64,000 nucleotides of DNA, from contig JAPLDI010000017.1 in assembly GCA_026391795.1 (NCBI GenBank), positions 40,992 to 104,991 of the forward strand. Reading direction: 5' to 3'. Each line of letters begins with the position of its first letter. The first letter of the stretch is position 1. This DNA is from Bacteroidota bacterium (lineage in GTDB: Bacteria > Bacteroidota > Bacteroidia > Bacteroidales > FEN-979). The notes below the pieces were generated by a model, which saw only the letters and a list, made by a program, of their open reading frames with translations, was not told the origin of the DNA and searched no databases. Below are positions 1-8,155 of the stretch, piece after piece. The translations under genes and the position numbers were made by a program.

Positions 1-713
1 ATAGAGTAATCCTGTCCGCGGCTGAGGGCGATGTTGTCGACGAGCAGTTCAATGATGTATTGTTTCTTGTAACCTGTGCCGGTTTCCTCAACCACGACGA
101 AGGTGAGTTGTTTCTTTTCTTTCTGGGCCCATTCGATCATGCGGCTTTTAAAATTTGACTCCAGGTTCACCAGTTCATTGATATCAAAGTAGTGTTTGAT
201 TACCCGTTCCAGCAGGATGTGCCGTGTAAAGGCATAGCCCCTGTCGAGGTACATCGCGCCGATCAGGGCTTCGAAAGCATCGCCCTGGAAAGAACGGTAG
301 ATGTTGTTGGAGCCAGAATCGAGGCGGACCAGCTTCTCGAGCCCCAGTTTCTGAGAAAGTTTGTTAAGCTGCACGCGGCTGACAATTTTAGAACGCATCT
401 CGGTGAGGAACCCTTCGTCTTTGGTGGGAAAGGTCTTGAAAAGATAATCCGCCGTGATGGCATCGAGAATGGCATCTCCGAGAAATTCCAGTCGTTCATT
501 GTTGATCTTGACCCCGCGTACATTTTCTTCACCTGCCGATTTATGCAGGAATGCAAGACGGTACAAAAAGATATTCCGCGGATAGAATCCGAATATGTTT
601 TTTATCGCCTGGTAGAGGTGTTTTTCGGTTGAAAAGAAGTATCGGACCGGTGCAACGAAGGGGAAGTTCAATTTGCCTCTATTCCTTGAATTTTTTAAAG
701 ATAATGGAAGCAT
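1..713 (-). CDS. rnc: Ribonuclease III (C-terminus cut by window edge)
   Basis: Double-strand-specific endoribonuclease that processes rRNA precursors and structured mRNAs. Reading the minus strand gives the RNase III catalytic signature NNERLEFLGDAILD followed by a domain with EALIGAMYLDRG, then the start of the double-stranded RNA-binding domain (NFKSRMIEWAQ, and further on GTGYKK). The open frame runs off the left edge, so the last residues are missing. The only ATG in frame is at 711-713, inside the 3' end of fabF; it gives about 30 residues before the conserved HLYQAIKNIFGFYPRN stretch. An internal TTG a little downstream is an alternative start. The 35-bp overlap with fabF and the order acpP-fabF-rnc match other Bacteroidota and suggest one transcript. 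Confidence 0.9.
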   Translation of the reverse strand, partial: MLPLSLKNSRNRGKLNFPFVAPVRYFFSTEKHLYQAIKNIFGFYPRNIFLYRLAFLHKSAGEENVRGVKINNERLEFLGDAILDAITADYLFKTFPTKDEGFLTEMRSKIVSRVQLNKLSQKLGLEKLVRLDSGSNNIYRSFQGDAFEALIGAMYLDRGYAFTRHILLERVIKHYFDINELVNLESNFKSRMIEWAQKEKKQLTFVVVEETGTGYKKQYIIELLVDNIALSRGQDYS

Positions 714-1932
714 TGTGTCCGCCAAAGCCAAAGGTGTTGGTCAGGGCAGCATTAACGGTCCGTTGCTGGGCTTTGTTGAATGTGAAGTTCAGCCGGTTGT
801 CGATTTCAGGATCATCGGTGAAATGGTTGATGGTCGGTGGAACGATATCACGTTGAACCGCCAGGATGGCAGCGATGGATTCGATGGCACCTGCTGCTCC
901 CAGGAGATGGCCGGTCATTGATTTGGTAGAGTTGATGTTGATTTTGTAAGCTTCTTCCCCGAAGAGGGACTGGATCGCTTTTGGTTCAACGATATCACCC
1001 AGCGGAGTGGAGGTGCCATGGGTATTTATATGATCGATCGCCGTGATATCCATTTCTGCATCTTCGAGGGCGGCACGCATGGCGAGGTATGCACCCAGGC
1101 CATCGGGATGAGGCTGGGTCATGTGGAATGCATCACCGGATAACCCGGCGCCTGCAACTTCTGCATAGATCTTGGCATCCCGGTTCAGGGCATGTTCCAG
1201 CTCTTCGAAAATCACAACACCGGCACCTTCGCCGATTACAAATCCGTCACGGTCTTTGTCAAAGGGACGTGAAGCCGTTGCAGGGTCATCATTCCGGGTT
1301 GAAAGGGCATGCATTCCGTTGAAACCACCCACGCCGGCAGGGTTGACAGCAGCCTCTGCTCCACCGGTAACAAATACATCTGCTTTGTTCAACCGGATGT
1401 AATTGAAGGCATCGGCCAGGCCGTTGGCGGAAGAAGCGCAGGCAGAAACGGTGGCAAAGTTCGGCCCCCGGAATCCATATTTGATCGAGATATGACCGGC
1501 ATTGATATCCGAGATCATTTTGGGAATAAAGAAAGGATTGAAACGCGGAGTTCCGTCACCTTCCACAAAATTCCTCACCTCCTGGATAAGCGTGTCGAGT
1601 CCGCCAATCCCTGAACACATGATCACTCCGACGCGGTTGGCATCCAGCTTCTCCATATTGAAAGCTGCATCCTTCACTGCTTCATCGGCAGCAATCAATC
1701 CAAAATGGCTGTAGATGTCGTACTTCCGGACCTCTTTCCTGTCAAAATAGTCTTCTGCATTAAAATTCTTCACTTCACAGGCAAATCGAGTCTTGAACTT
1801 GGAAACGTCAAACCGTGTGATGGGGCCTGCGCCGCTGACACCATTGATCAACCCTTTCCAGTACTCCTCAGTGGTATTTCCGATCGGGGTCAGGGCTCCG
1901 ATTCCGGTTACGACAACTCGACGTAGTTTCAC
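679..1932 (-). CDS. fabF: Beta-ketoacyl-ACP synthase II
   Basis: Elongating condensing enzyme of type II fatty acid synthesis: joins malonyl-ACP to an acyl-enzyme. At 417 residues it has normal full length. The N-terminus RRVVVTGIGALTPIG, the active-site cysteine in TVSACASSANG (about residue 165) and the two catalytic histidines in NTHGTSTPLGD and KSMTGHLLGAAGA are all present, so the protein should be active. It lies 119 bp downstream of acpP on the same strand and overlaps rnc at its 3' end. The product is cytoplasmic. FabF rather than FabB is chosen from the sequence pattern and the pairing with acpP. Confidence 0.96.
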   Translation of the reverse strand: MKLRRVVVTGIGALTPIGNTTEEYWKGLINGVSGAGPITRFDVSKFKTRFACEVKNFNAEDYFDRKEVRKYDIYSHFGLIAADEAVKDAAFNMEKLDANRVGVIMCSGIGGLDTLIQEVRNFVEGDGTPRFNPFFIPKMISDINAGHISIKYGFRGPNFATVSACASSANGLADAFNYIRLNKADVFVTGGAEAAVNPAGVGGFNGMHALSTRNDDPATASRPFDKDRDGFVIGEGAGVVIFEELEHALNRDAKIYAEVAGAGLSGDAFHMTQPHPDGLGAYLAMRAALEDAEMDITAIDHINTHGTSTPLGDIVEPKAIQSLFGEEAYKININSTKSMTGHLLGAAGAIESIAAILAVQRDIVPPTINHFTDDPEIDNRLNFTFNKAQQRTVNAALTNTFGFGGHNASIIFKKFKE

Positions 1933-2051
1933 GTGAATAGTTTTAAAGATACGTTTTAAACAGGAATCCCTCCGATTGGGAGGGATTTGAATTTCTTCTC
2001 AGGAATAATTAAACAGCCCGAATCAGGTAGTTGACAGGAAATGTCAATACC

Positions 2052-2288
2052 TTATTTGGTGTTGTTTTCGATGTAGGCGATAGCCTCACCAACAGTTCCG
2101 ATTTTTTCGGCCTGATCATCCGGAATAGCAATATCAAATTCCTTTTCAAATTCCATGATGAGTTCTACGGTATCGAGAGAGTCAGCGCCGAGATCATTTG
2201 TGAAACTTGCTTCAGGTGTAACTTCGTTTTCGTCAACACCGAGCTTGTCAACAATGATTGCTTTAACTTTTGTTGCAATGTCAGACAT
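2052..2288 (-). CDS. acpP: Acyl carrier protein
   Basis: Small acidic carrier (78 residues) that holds growing acyl chains on a 4'-phosphopantetheine arm. The attachment site is the serine of [10 protein letters not shown], residue 37. The start at 2286-2288 is chosen over in-frame upstream ATGs because [11 protein letters not shown] is the usual ACP beginning and an AAAGGA-type ribosome-binding site lies just upstream. It is the first gene of acpP-fabF-rnc and is divergent from purN, so the 235 bp between them must hold two promoters. Confidence 0.96.
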   Translation of the reverse strand: MSDIATKVKAIIVDKLGVDENEVTPEASFTNDLGADSLDTVELIMEFEKEFDIAIPDDQAEKIGTVGEAIAYIENNTK

Positions 2289-2489
2289 GATTTTTCCTTT
2301 TTTGGTTAAACGGACTGCAAAGAAATGCATTTTATCCGTACAAACCAACAATATTTAAGATTTTTTAACATTTCAGAAAATCAAATCATTGATTTTCATA
2401 TATTTAAAAACTTAGGAACCCGATTTGTTAAAAATTTCACCGGCATGCGAAGCCCCTAAAATAATCACAGAAATGATCCCCGGCTTTCT

Positions 2490-2497
2490 TACTTTTG
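2490..2497 (+). promoter_or_regulatory. Putative purN promoter, -7 box
   Basis: TACTTTTG fits the Bacteroidota -7 consensus TAnnTTTG and is followed by GCACC. It lies 26 bp before the purN start codon, which would give a leader of about 20 nt. No convincing -33 TTTG element is visible at the usual spacing, so this rests on the -7 box and position only. Confidence 0.5.
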
Positions 2498-2523
2498 CAC
2501 CAAAGAATCGATACCTGTTGTAT

Positions 2524-3111
2524 ATGATCAAGATAGCCATCCTGGCTTCCGGCAGTGGCACGAATGCCCAGAGGATCACCGAATATCTGAGGGAACGTCA
2601 TTCCCCGGTAGCTGTTGACCTGATCCTTTCGAACAACCCTGAGGCCTTTGTCCTGGAAAGGGCCGGTAAACTCGGAATCCCCTACTCTTCCTTTTCACGA
2701 AAAGAGTTCTATGAGACGAACCGGATTCCTGATCTTCTGAAAGAGCATGAAATTGAATATCTCATCCTTGCCGGTTTTCTCTGGATGGTTCCCGGTGCGG
2801 TTCTGAATGCTTATCCCGACAGGATACTGAATATTCACCCGGCGCTTCTGCCACGATATGGAGGAAAAGGCATGTACGGAATGAAGGTTCATGAAGCCGT
2901 TATCGCCAATCATGATAAGGAGTCGGGAATATCCATTCACAAGGTCAACGAGCGGTATGATGAAGGAGAGATCCTGTTCCAGGCCAAATGCTGCGTTGAA
3001 CAGACAGACACCGCGGAAAGCCTGGCAGAAAAAATTCATGAGCTTGAATACCGGTATTTTCCGCGGGTGATTGAAAGCTATATTCTTAAAGACACTTCGC
3101 CAGCCGATTGA
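2524..3111 (+). CDS. purN: Phosphoribosylglycinamide formyltransferase
   Basis: Third step of purine biosynthesis: transfers a formyl group from 10-formyltetrahydrofolate to GAR. The protein is 195 residues, normal for PurN. Visible are the phosphate-binding start AILASGSGTNAQ, the catalytic Asn and His in ILNIHPALLP (about residues 103 and 105), the substrate loop SGISIHKV and the catalytic Asp in YDEGEIL (about 146). An upstream in-frame start at 2425 would add 33 residues with no family counterpart and would place the promoter-like TACTTTTG box inside the gene, so ATG 2524 is used. It is a single gene, divergent from acpP. Confidence 0.95.
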   Translation: MIKIAILASGSGTNAQRITEYLRERHSPVAVDLILSNNPEAFVLERAGKLGIPYSSFSRKEFYETNRIPDLLKEHEIEYLILAGFLWMVPGAVLNAYPDRILNIHPALLPRYGGKGMYGMKVHEAVIANHDKESGISIHKVNERYDEGEILFQAKCCVEQTDTAESLAEKIHELEYRYFPRVIESYILKDTSPAD

Positions 3112-3174
3112 TTCAAAAGAAAAGTAAAAAGTGTTACGAGTTAAGTTTTAAGTGTTAAAAATTAAAAAACAATA

Positions 3175-3205
3175 CGTGCACCGTGTACCGTGCACCGTGC
3201 ACCGT
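3175..3205. repeat. 7-bp tandem repeat
   Basis: Four consecutive units of CGTGCAC (the second is CGTGTAC) plus a partial fifth lie between purN and the OsmC-family gene, next to AT-rich filler. No coding or promoter role is visible. Confidence 0.85.
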
Positions 3206-3292
3206 AAAATAGCGAACGGCGAAAAGCGTACCGGTTTTTTATCTGTCTTTATTTTTTCCAATTATGTTTAATCTGTTATAATACCTTAAATT

Positions 3293-3727
3293 ATGAAAAG
3301 AAGAGCATCCGCCCTCTGGCAGGGCAACGGACCAGAAGGAAAGGGAACACTGAATTCGACCAGCGGAGTTTTGAAAGAAACCCCTTATTCGGTTTATACG
3401 AGATTTGTAAGCGAAGACGGCAAAGCAGGAACCAACCCTGAAGAGCTGATTGCCGCAGCCCATTCAGCCTGCTTTACAATGGCATTAAGTTTTGTTCTGG
3501 GCGGGGCAGGGTTTACTCCTGTGGCACTGAATGCTACAGCAACGGTTACGGTTGATAAAGTGGAGGATCACTTTGTGATCAAATCGAGTCACCTCGACCT
3601 TGTTGGGGAAGTTCCGGGTATCAGCGAAGAGAAATTCATCGAGCTCGCCGGAATTGCCAAGGCAACCTGCCCCGTTTCCGTTGCACTGAAAGCAATCGAG
3701 GTCACACTCACGGCAAAGTTAAAATAG
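3293..3727 (+). CDS. OsmC-family thiol peroxidase
   Basis: Member of the OsmC/Ohr superfamily, which reduces organic hydroperoxides with two reactive cysteines. At 144 residues it has normal length. The two diagnostic cysteines are in AAHSACFTMAL (Cys60) and KATCPVSVAL (Cys126), with the characteristic GTNPEELIAAAH before the first. The ending of the second cysteine motif (CPVSVAL) fits the OsmC subgroup better than Ohr. The gene stands alone, followed by two palindromic hairpins. Function is inferred from family; the natural peroxide is not known. Confidence 0.9.
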   Translation: MKRRASALWQGNGPEGKGTLNSTSGVLKETPYSVYTRFVSEDGKAGTNPEELIAAAHSACFTMALSFVLGGAGFTPVALNATATVTVDKVEDHFVIKSSHLDLVGEVPGISEEKFIELAGIAKATCPVSVALKAIEVTLTAKLK

Positions 3728-3784
3728 AGGACGGTAAACACCGTCTGGGGATTTTTCAAGGGATTAAGGTTAACCAGGATCTTG

Positions 3785-3863
3785 CGGCGGAGTTACAAAC
3801 TCCGCCGAGCGGGTTTGTTTGAATTTTAGTTGGGCACGCTGAGCGGAATTTGTAATTCCGCTC
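3785..3863. repeat. Two short palindromic hairpins
   Basis: Two near-identical designs lie between the converging OsmC-family gene and pgi: 3785-3807 (9-bp GC-rich arms around TACAA) and 3841-3863 (10-bp arms GAGCGGAATT/AATTCCGCTC around TGT). Neither has a T-run. They may act as bidirectional mRNA-end hairpins or belong to a dispersed palindrome family. Confidence 0.7.
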
Positions 3864-3913
3864 AACTTACTGCAATATTATTCACCTGCTGAGAAGTTCC
3901 ACCAGCAGTTCAT

Positions 3914-5251
3914 TCATTTCAGTCTTTCCCTTAGTTTTTTTCCTTGTTCCTCGTAACCCGGTTTGCCGATCAGGGCGAACATATTCTTTTTATACGCCTC
4001 CACACCGGGCTGGTCGAATGGGTTTACACCCAGCAGATAGCCGCTGAGGGCACAGGCAAATTCAAAGAAATAGATCAATTCTCCCAGGGTCTCTTCATTC
4101 AGTTCGGTGACAGAAATCCGGATGTTGGGGACACCTCCATCGACATGCGCCAGCAGGGTCCCCATTTCGGCCATGTGGTTGATCTCTGTATACCTTTTCC
4201 CCGACAGGAAATTAAGACCATCAGGATTTTCTTCGAGGAAAGGAATATGTAATTCCTTTGCCGGGTTTTCAACCGACAGGACCGTTTCAAACATCAGCCG
4301 GGTCCCTTCCTGGATATACTGTCCCATCGAATGAAGGTCGGTTGTGAACCCCACCCCGGCGGGGAATATGCCTTTGTGTTCCTTGCCTTCACTCTCGCCG
4401 TAAAGTTGCTTCCACCATTCGGTGAAATAGTTCAGGCCGGGCAGGTAGTTCACAAGAATCTCAACAGACTTTCCCGACTGGTACAAAGCATTACGGATGG
4501 CTGCGTAGCGGATGGCAGGATTCTTCTCCGCATCCGCAGATGCAAGGCATTGATCCATCATCCTGCGGGCACCGGCGATGAGTTTTTCAATGTCAAATCC
4601 TGCTGCTGCAATGGGAAGAAGCCCCACAGGGGTGAGTATGGAATACCTTCCTCCGACATCGTCGGGAATAACGTAGGTGGAATAGCCCTCTTTATCTGCC
4701 AGATTTTTCAGGGCGCCACGCCGTGAATCCGTAACAGCAAATATCCTCGTTGCAGCCTCTTTTCTCCCGTATTTTTTTTCAAGGTGTGCTTTGATAATCC
4801 GGAATGCGACCGCCGGCTCGGTGGTTGTTCCCGATTTTGAGATCACTGCAACGCTATAGTCATGCTGATCGAGGATCTCCATCAACCCGGCGTGGTAATC
4901 TTCATCCAGGTTCTCTCCGGCATAAATGACGACAGGATTTTTCCTGCCGGTCAGAAGGGGGAGAAACGGGTGTCCCAGGCAATCAATCACGGCCCGGGCA
5001 CCAAGGTATGATCCGCCGATGCCCACAACCACCAGCAGCTGCGACTGTGCAGCAATCTTAGCTGCATCCGATTTGATGCGCTTCAGGAGATCAGGGTCAG
5101 TACCCGATGGTAACCTGACCCATCCCAGGAAATCATTCCCTTTGCCGGTACCTTCGATGAGTGTTTTATGGAGAATAGCCAGCTTTTTCTCATTTTCTGT
5201 TATTCTTTCCTCACCGGCGAAGGAAATTGCGTTACGGATATCAGTTTTCAT
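3914..5251 (-). CDS. pgi: Glucose-6-phosphate isomerase
   Basis: Interconverts glucose 6-phosphate and fructose 6-phosphate. With start ATG 5249-5251 (MKTDIRNAISF) it is 445 residues, the short form usual in Bacteroidota and Firmicutes. Visible are VVGIGGSYLGARAV (phosphate site), the sugar-phosphate loop SKSGTTTEP, GGRYSILTPVGLLP and the catalytic glutamate region in QGTRLMFET. An extra 18 residues upstream are possible but AT-rich and unlike the family. It converges on the OsmC-family gene; upstream lies a probable small RNA on the same strand that ends about 50 bp before the start codon. Confidence 0.95.
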   Translation of the reverse strand: MKTDIRNAISFAGEERITENEKKLAILHKTLIEGTGKGNDFLGWVRLPSGTDPDLLKRIKSDAAKIAAQSQLLVVVGIGGSYLGARAVIDCLGHPFLPLLTGRKNPVVIYAGENLDEDYHAGLMEILDQHDYSVAVISKSGTTTEPAVAFRIIKAHLEKKYGRKEAATRIFAVTDSRRGALKNLADKEGYSTYVIPDDVGGRYSILTPVGLLPIAAAGFDIEKLIAGARRMMDQCLASADAEKNPAIRYAAIRNALYQSGKSVEILVNYLPGLNYFTEWWKQLYGESEGKEHKGIFPAGVGFTTDLHSMGQYIQEGTRLMFETVLSVENPAKELHIPFLEENPDGLNFLSGKRYTEINHMAEMGTLLAHVDGGVPNIRISVTELNEETLGELIYFFEFACALSGYLLGVNPFDQPGVEAYKKNMFALIGKPGYEEQGKKLRERLK

Positions 5252-5303
5252 ACTTATTTTTAATTCTGAGGAAAACGAAGGTACTATTTTGAGGGGAATG
5301 TAC

Positions 5304-5334
5304 AAAAAAAAGCTGTCCCGTATTTCGGGACAGC
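5304..5334 (-). terminator. Intrinsic terminator on minus strand
   Basis: On the minus strand a 9-bp perfect stem (GCTGTCCCG/CGGGACAGC, 5-nt loop) is followed by eight T residues. It lies upstream of pgi and downstream of a minus-strand promoter, so it closes a short transcript rather than a protein gene. Confidence 0.85.
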
Positions 5335-5437
5335 CTCACTCAATCAATAAACAAAACTTAAATCAGGTAATTCGCACAAACTCACATTAGCCAAAAAAAG
5401 AATCACTGGTTTGCAACTGCTCTTTTGCTTTTTCCAG
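5305..5437 (-). ncRNA. Probable small RNA of about 130 nt (or pgi leader/attenuator)
   Basis: The minus-strand stretch between a TATCTTTG -7 box (5443-5450) and a strong terminator (5304-5334) has no meaningful open reading frame. Near its 5' end it can fold into a hairpin in which ACTGG pairs with CCAGT and, inside an A-rich internal loop, GCAA pairs with TTGC. A promoter, a structured non-coding stretch and a terminator together make a small RNA the simplest reading. 6S-like RNAs of Bacteroidota are one possibility, but I cannot match it to a family by eye. Some read-through into pgi could make it a leader instead. Confidence 0.55.
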
Positions 5438-5442
5438 TACAG

Positions 5443-5450
5443 CAAAGATA
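5443..5450 (-). promoter_or_regulatory. Promoter -7 box of the small RNA
   Basis: On the minus strand TATCTTTG is a perfect match to TAnnTTTG. Transcription would begin around 5437 and run to the terminator at 5304-5334. A TTAACAG stretch further upstream is only a weak -33 candidate. Confidence 0.55.
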
Positions 5451-5527
5451 GTCTGGAATTGGCGTATCTACTGTTAAGGAATATTAATATACGTTAAAAA
5501 TTGTTAAAAGCTGATCTCAAAATAGTG

Positions 5528-5535
5528 TACTTTTG
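5528..5535 (+). promoter_or_regulatory. -7 box directly before the histidine kinase start
   Basis: TACTTTTG matches TAnnTTTG and ends five bases before the kinase ATG at 5541. With the usual distance from -7 box to transcription start, the mRNA would begin at or next to the start codon, that is, be leaderless or nearly so. Confidence 0.5.
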
Positions 5536-5540
5536 TAGGA

Positions 5541-6821
5541 ATGAACCGCAGGATCATCTTATTAACGATTGTTGTGATGACCATCGCCCTGATCGGGCTG
5601 ATGGGCATCCAGATCTACTGGATCAAAAATGCTTCGGCAGTGAAAGAGGCTACTTTCCAGCGAACCGTCACGGAGGTGCTGGTAAAGGTGGTCAATAAAA
5701 TTGAAAAACTGGAGAAGCGCAAAGCCTCTGAGGCAAATCCCTATGAGGGGATGATCAATTTCAACCGCCATCTGCTCTACGACCATTTCATTACCGAGCC
5801 CCAGCTCGATTCCCTGATCATGTCCGAGCTGAACCTTCGCGGTATCGATACCCGGTTCGAATTTGGCATTTACAACCCGGAAAGGGATTCATTCCTGATC
5901 GAGAAAAATCCCTCATTGCGGAAAAGCCTGATGGAAAAGGGATCTGCTGCCCGGCTCTTTGTCAGCGACATCTTCACCTCCCCCGAATACCTTCTGGTTT
6001 ATTTCCCGAATGAAAAACAATTCCTCCTGACCGAACTCTGGGGAATGTTACTGATCTCCATCATCCTTATTATCGTTATTGTTTATTCCTTTACGTATAC
6101 CATCACCACAATTTTCCGCCAGAAAAAACTTTCTGAGATGAAGAACGACTTCATCAACAACATGACTCATGAATTCAAGACCCCCATTTCCACGATCTCC
6201 CTTGCCTGCGAAGCCCTGAACGACCGGGATGTGAGACTGTCGCCTGAATTCACGGAAAGTTATATAAACATCATCCTGGAAGAGAACAAGCGGCTGGCAA
6301 CCATGGCCGAGAAGATCCTTCAGACGGCTGTGATCGAGAAGGGCCAGCTGAAGATGAAGCGGGAACGCATTGACCTGCATGAGGTGATCACCGATGTGAT
6401 CAAGAACATCCGGATCCAGGTTGAGATCAAAGACGGAGTGATCCGCAAGCAATGCAGGGCTTCAAACCCGGTACTTATGGGGGACAAGGTACATCTCACC
6501 AACCTCGTTTACAACCTATTGGATAACGCAAACAAATATTCACCCAGAAAGCCCGTTATTACTGTACGAACCGAGAACAGTGCCAACGGGATCCAGCTGA
6601 CGATCGAAGATCACGGTATCGGCATCAACAAAGGAGAGCAAAAGAAAATTTTTGATAAATTGTACCGGGTTCCGACAGGGAACATCCAGGATGTGAGGGG
6701 ATTTGGGCTGGGACTCAGTTATGTAAAAGCCATTGTAGAAGAACATCACGGGAGGATCAGCCTGGAAAGTGAGATCAACAAAGGGACAACCTTCAAGGTT
6801 TTCCTGCCATTTACAGAATGA
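5541..6821 (+). CDS. Membrane sensor histidine kinase (RprX-like)
   Basis: Two-component sensor of 426 residues. Membrane segments lie at about 6-26 and 165-190, enclosing a roughly 135-residue periplasmic domain without a recognised fold. No HAMP domain is seen. The kinase core follows: H-box MTHEFKTPISTIS with phospho-accepting His210, N-box LLDNANKYS, G1 motif EDHGIGIN, and a G2 region GFGLGLSYVKAI. The response regulator gene starts 28 bp downstream, so the pair is one operon. The layout is like Bacteroides fragilis RprX/RprY; the signal it senses cannot be read from the sequence. It also has a -7 box almost touching the start codon. Confidence 0.9.
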   Translation: MNRRIILLTIVVMTIALIGLMGIQIYWIKNASAVKEATFQRTVTEVLVKVVNKIEKLEKRKASEANPYEGMINFNRHLLYDHFITEPQLDSLIMSELNLRGIDTRFEFGIYNPERDSFLIEKNPSLRKSLMEKGSAARLFVSDIFTSPEYLLVYFPNEKQFLLTELWGMLLISIILIIVIVYSFTYTITTIFRQKKLSEMKNDFINNMTHEFKTPISTISLACEALNDRDVRLSPEFTESYINIILEENKRLATMAEKILQTAVIEKGQLKMKRERIDLHEVITDVIKNIRIQVEIKDGVIRKQCRASNPVLMGDKVHLTNLVYNLLDNANKYSPRKPVITVRTENSANGIQLTIEDHGIGINKGEQKKIFDKLYRVPTGNIQDVRGFGLGLSYVKAIVEEHHGRISLESEINKGTTFKVFLPFTE

Positions 6822-6849
6822 ATAACTATTATACAAGACAGACATCTCA

Positions 6850-7551
6850 ATGGAAAAAAATCAGGCGCGCATTCTTCTTGCTGAAGACGACCGCAATCTC
6901 GGGAACATCCTAAAGAATTTCCTTGATGTGAAAGGTTTTGCAACGACATTATGCATCAATGGACAGGAGGCGGTTGATGCTTTTCACAAAAAAGAATTTG
7001 ATTTCTGCATTCTCGACATCATGATGCCGGTCAGGGATGGCTTCTCTGTGGCAAAAGAGATCCGTTCTTCAAATCAGAAGGTGCCGATCATGTTCCTGAC
7101 TGCAAAATCGTTGCAGGAGGACAAGCTGAAGGGTTTTGAAACCGGTGCCGATGATTACCTTACCAAGCCTTTTAACATGGAGGAGCTGCTGATGCGGTTG
7201 CAGGCGATTCTCCGCAGGACGGAAGACACTGGCCGCAATCCGGAAAACGACAACACGTACCAGATCGGAAAGTATTCCTTCGATTTCAACCGCCAGGTAT
7301 TATCCATCAAGGGCAAAGAGAAAAAACTGACTTCCAAGGAAGCCGGGCTTTTACGCATGCTGTGCATCAATGCAAACGAAGTTCTTGAACGCAGTACGGC
7401 CCTGAACAAGATCTGGACCGACGACAGTTATTTTAATGCCCGCAGCATGGATGTCTATATTGTCAAACTTAGGAAATACCTTAAAGAAGATCCTTCCGTA
7501 GAGCTGATCAATGTTCACGGGATCGGGTTCAAACTTGTGATGAATAAATAA
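6850..7551 (+). CDS. OmpR-family response regulator (RprY-like)
   Basis: DNA-binding partner of the kinase upstream, 233 residues. The receiver domain (about 1-120) shows the acidic pocket AEDD (residues 11-14), phospho-acceptor Asp56 in CILDIMMP, the conserved Thr in MFLTAKS and Lys in YLTKPFN. The C-terminal winged helix (about 135-230) has the OmpR pattern LTSKEAGLLRML ... RSMDVYIVKLRKYL ... VHGIGFKL. Targets are unknown. The gene ends six bases before the rsmI start, so read-through into rsmI is possible. Confidence 0.93.
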   Translation: MEKNQARILLAEDDRNLGNILKNFLDVKGFATTLCINGQEAVDAFHKKEFDFCILDIMMPVRDGFSVAKEIRSSNQKVPIMFLTAKSLQEDKLKGFETGADDYLTKPFNMEELLMRLQAILRRTEDTGRNPENDNTYQIGKYSFDFNRQVLSIKGKEKKLTSKEAGLLRMLCINANEVLERSTALNKIWTDDSYFNARSMDVYIVKLRKYLKEDPSVELINVHGIGFKLVMNK

Positions 7552-7557
7552 ATTCCA

Positions 7558-8070
7558 ATGGCCAGGCTTTACATTGTACCTACGCCCATCGGGAACCTCG
7601 AAGATATCACCCTCCGGGCCATCCGCATCCTTAAGGAAGCTGATCTGGTGCTGGCTGAAGATACACGGAAGACATTGATTCTGCTGCGACATTGCGGAAT
7701 AGAGAACAAGTTGTCGTCTCATCATGCCTTCAACGAGCACAAGTCGGTTCATGCGGTGATTGAAAGGCTGCAAGGAGGAACGACGATTGCACTGGTCAGT
7801 GATGCCGGAACACCTGGCATCTCCGACCCGGGGTTCCTGCTGGTGCGCGAATGCATAAAGGAAAATATCACGGTTGAATGCCTTCCCGGTCCCACTGCCC
7901 TGATCCCTGCTCTGGTAAATTCAGGCCTTCCCTGCGACCGTTTTATTTTTGAAGGATTCCTTCCTCACAAAAAAGGCCGTCAGACCCGTCTGCTCAAACT
8001 GGCAGAGGAGGAAGCCACCCTGATTTTTTATGAATCCCCGCATCGCCTCATTTCCGGAGCAAGGTCGTGA
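7558..8070 (+). CDS. rsmI: 16S rRNA 2'-O-ribose methyltransferase RsmI, truncated
   Basis: RsmI methylates the ribose of C1402 in 16S rRNA with S-adenosylmethionine. The first 165 residues are intact and typical (YIVPTPIGNLEDITLRAI, LAEDTRKT, SDAGTPGISDPG, YESPHRLI), but the frame stops at residue 170, whereas family members run to about 220-280. Directly after the stop, in another frame, VKGEIVIVVGGK with its own stop (8071-8105) is the normal RsmI C-terminal strand. So roughly 45 codons between SPHRLI and this end are missing and the junction shifts frame. This is an internal deletion or an assembly fault; a working enzyme is doubtful. Confidence 0.85.
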   Translation: MARLYIVPTPIGNLEDITLRAIRILKEADLVLAEDTRKTLILLRHCGIENKLSSHHAFNEHKSVHAVIERLQGGTTIALVSDAGTPGISDPGFLLVRECIKENITVECLPGPTALIPALVNSGLPCDRFIFEGFLPHKKGRQTRLLKLAEEEATLIFYESPHRLISGARS

Positions 8071-8155
8071 AAGGAGAGATCGTCATTGTTGTCGGCGGAA
8101 AATGAACCGAAACGAATTAAAAATTCATTGTTAACTGTTACCTGTTAACTGACTT

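Noticed and set aside
1089..1322. Plus-strand frames across fabF and many similar frames elsewhere
   Set aside because: They lie opposite strong conserved genes and have low-complexity, non-protein-like sequence.
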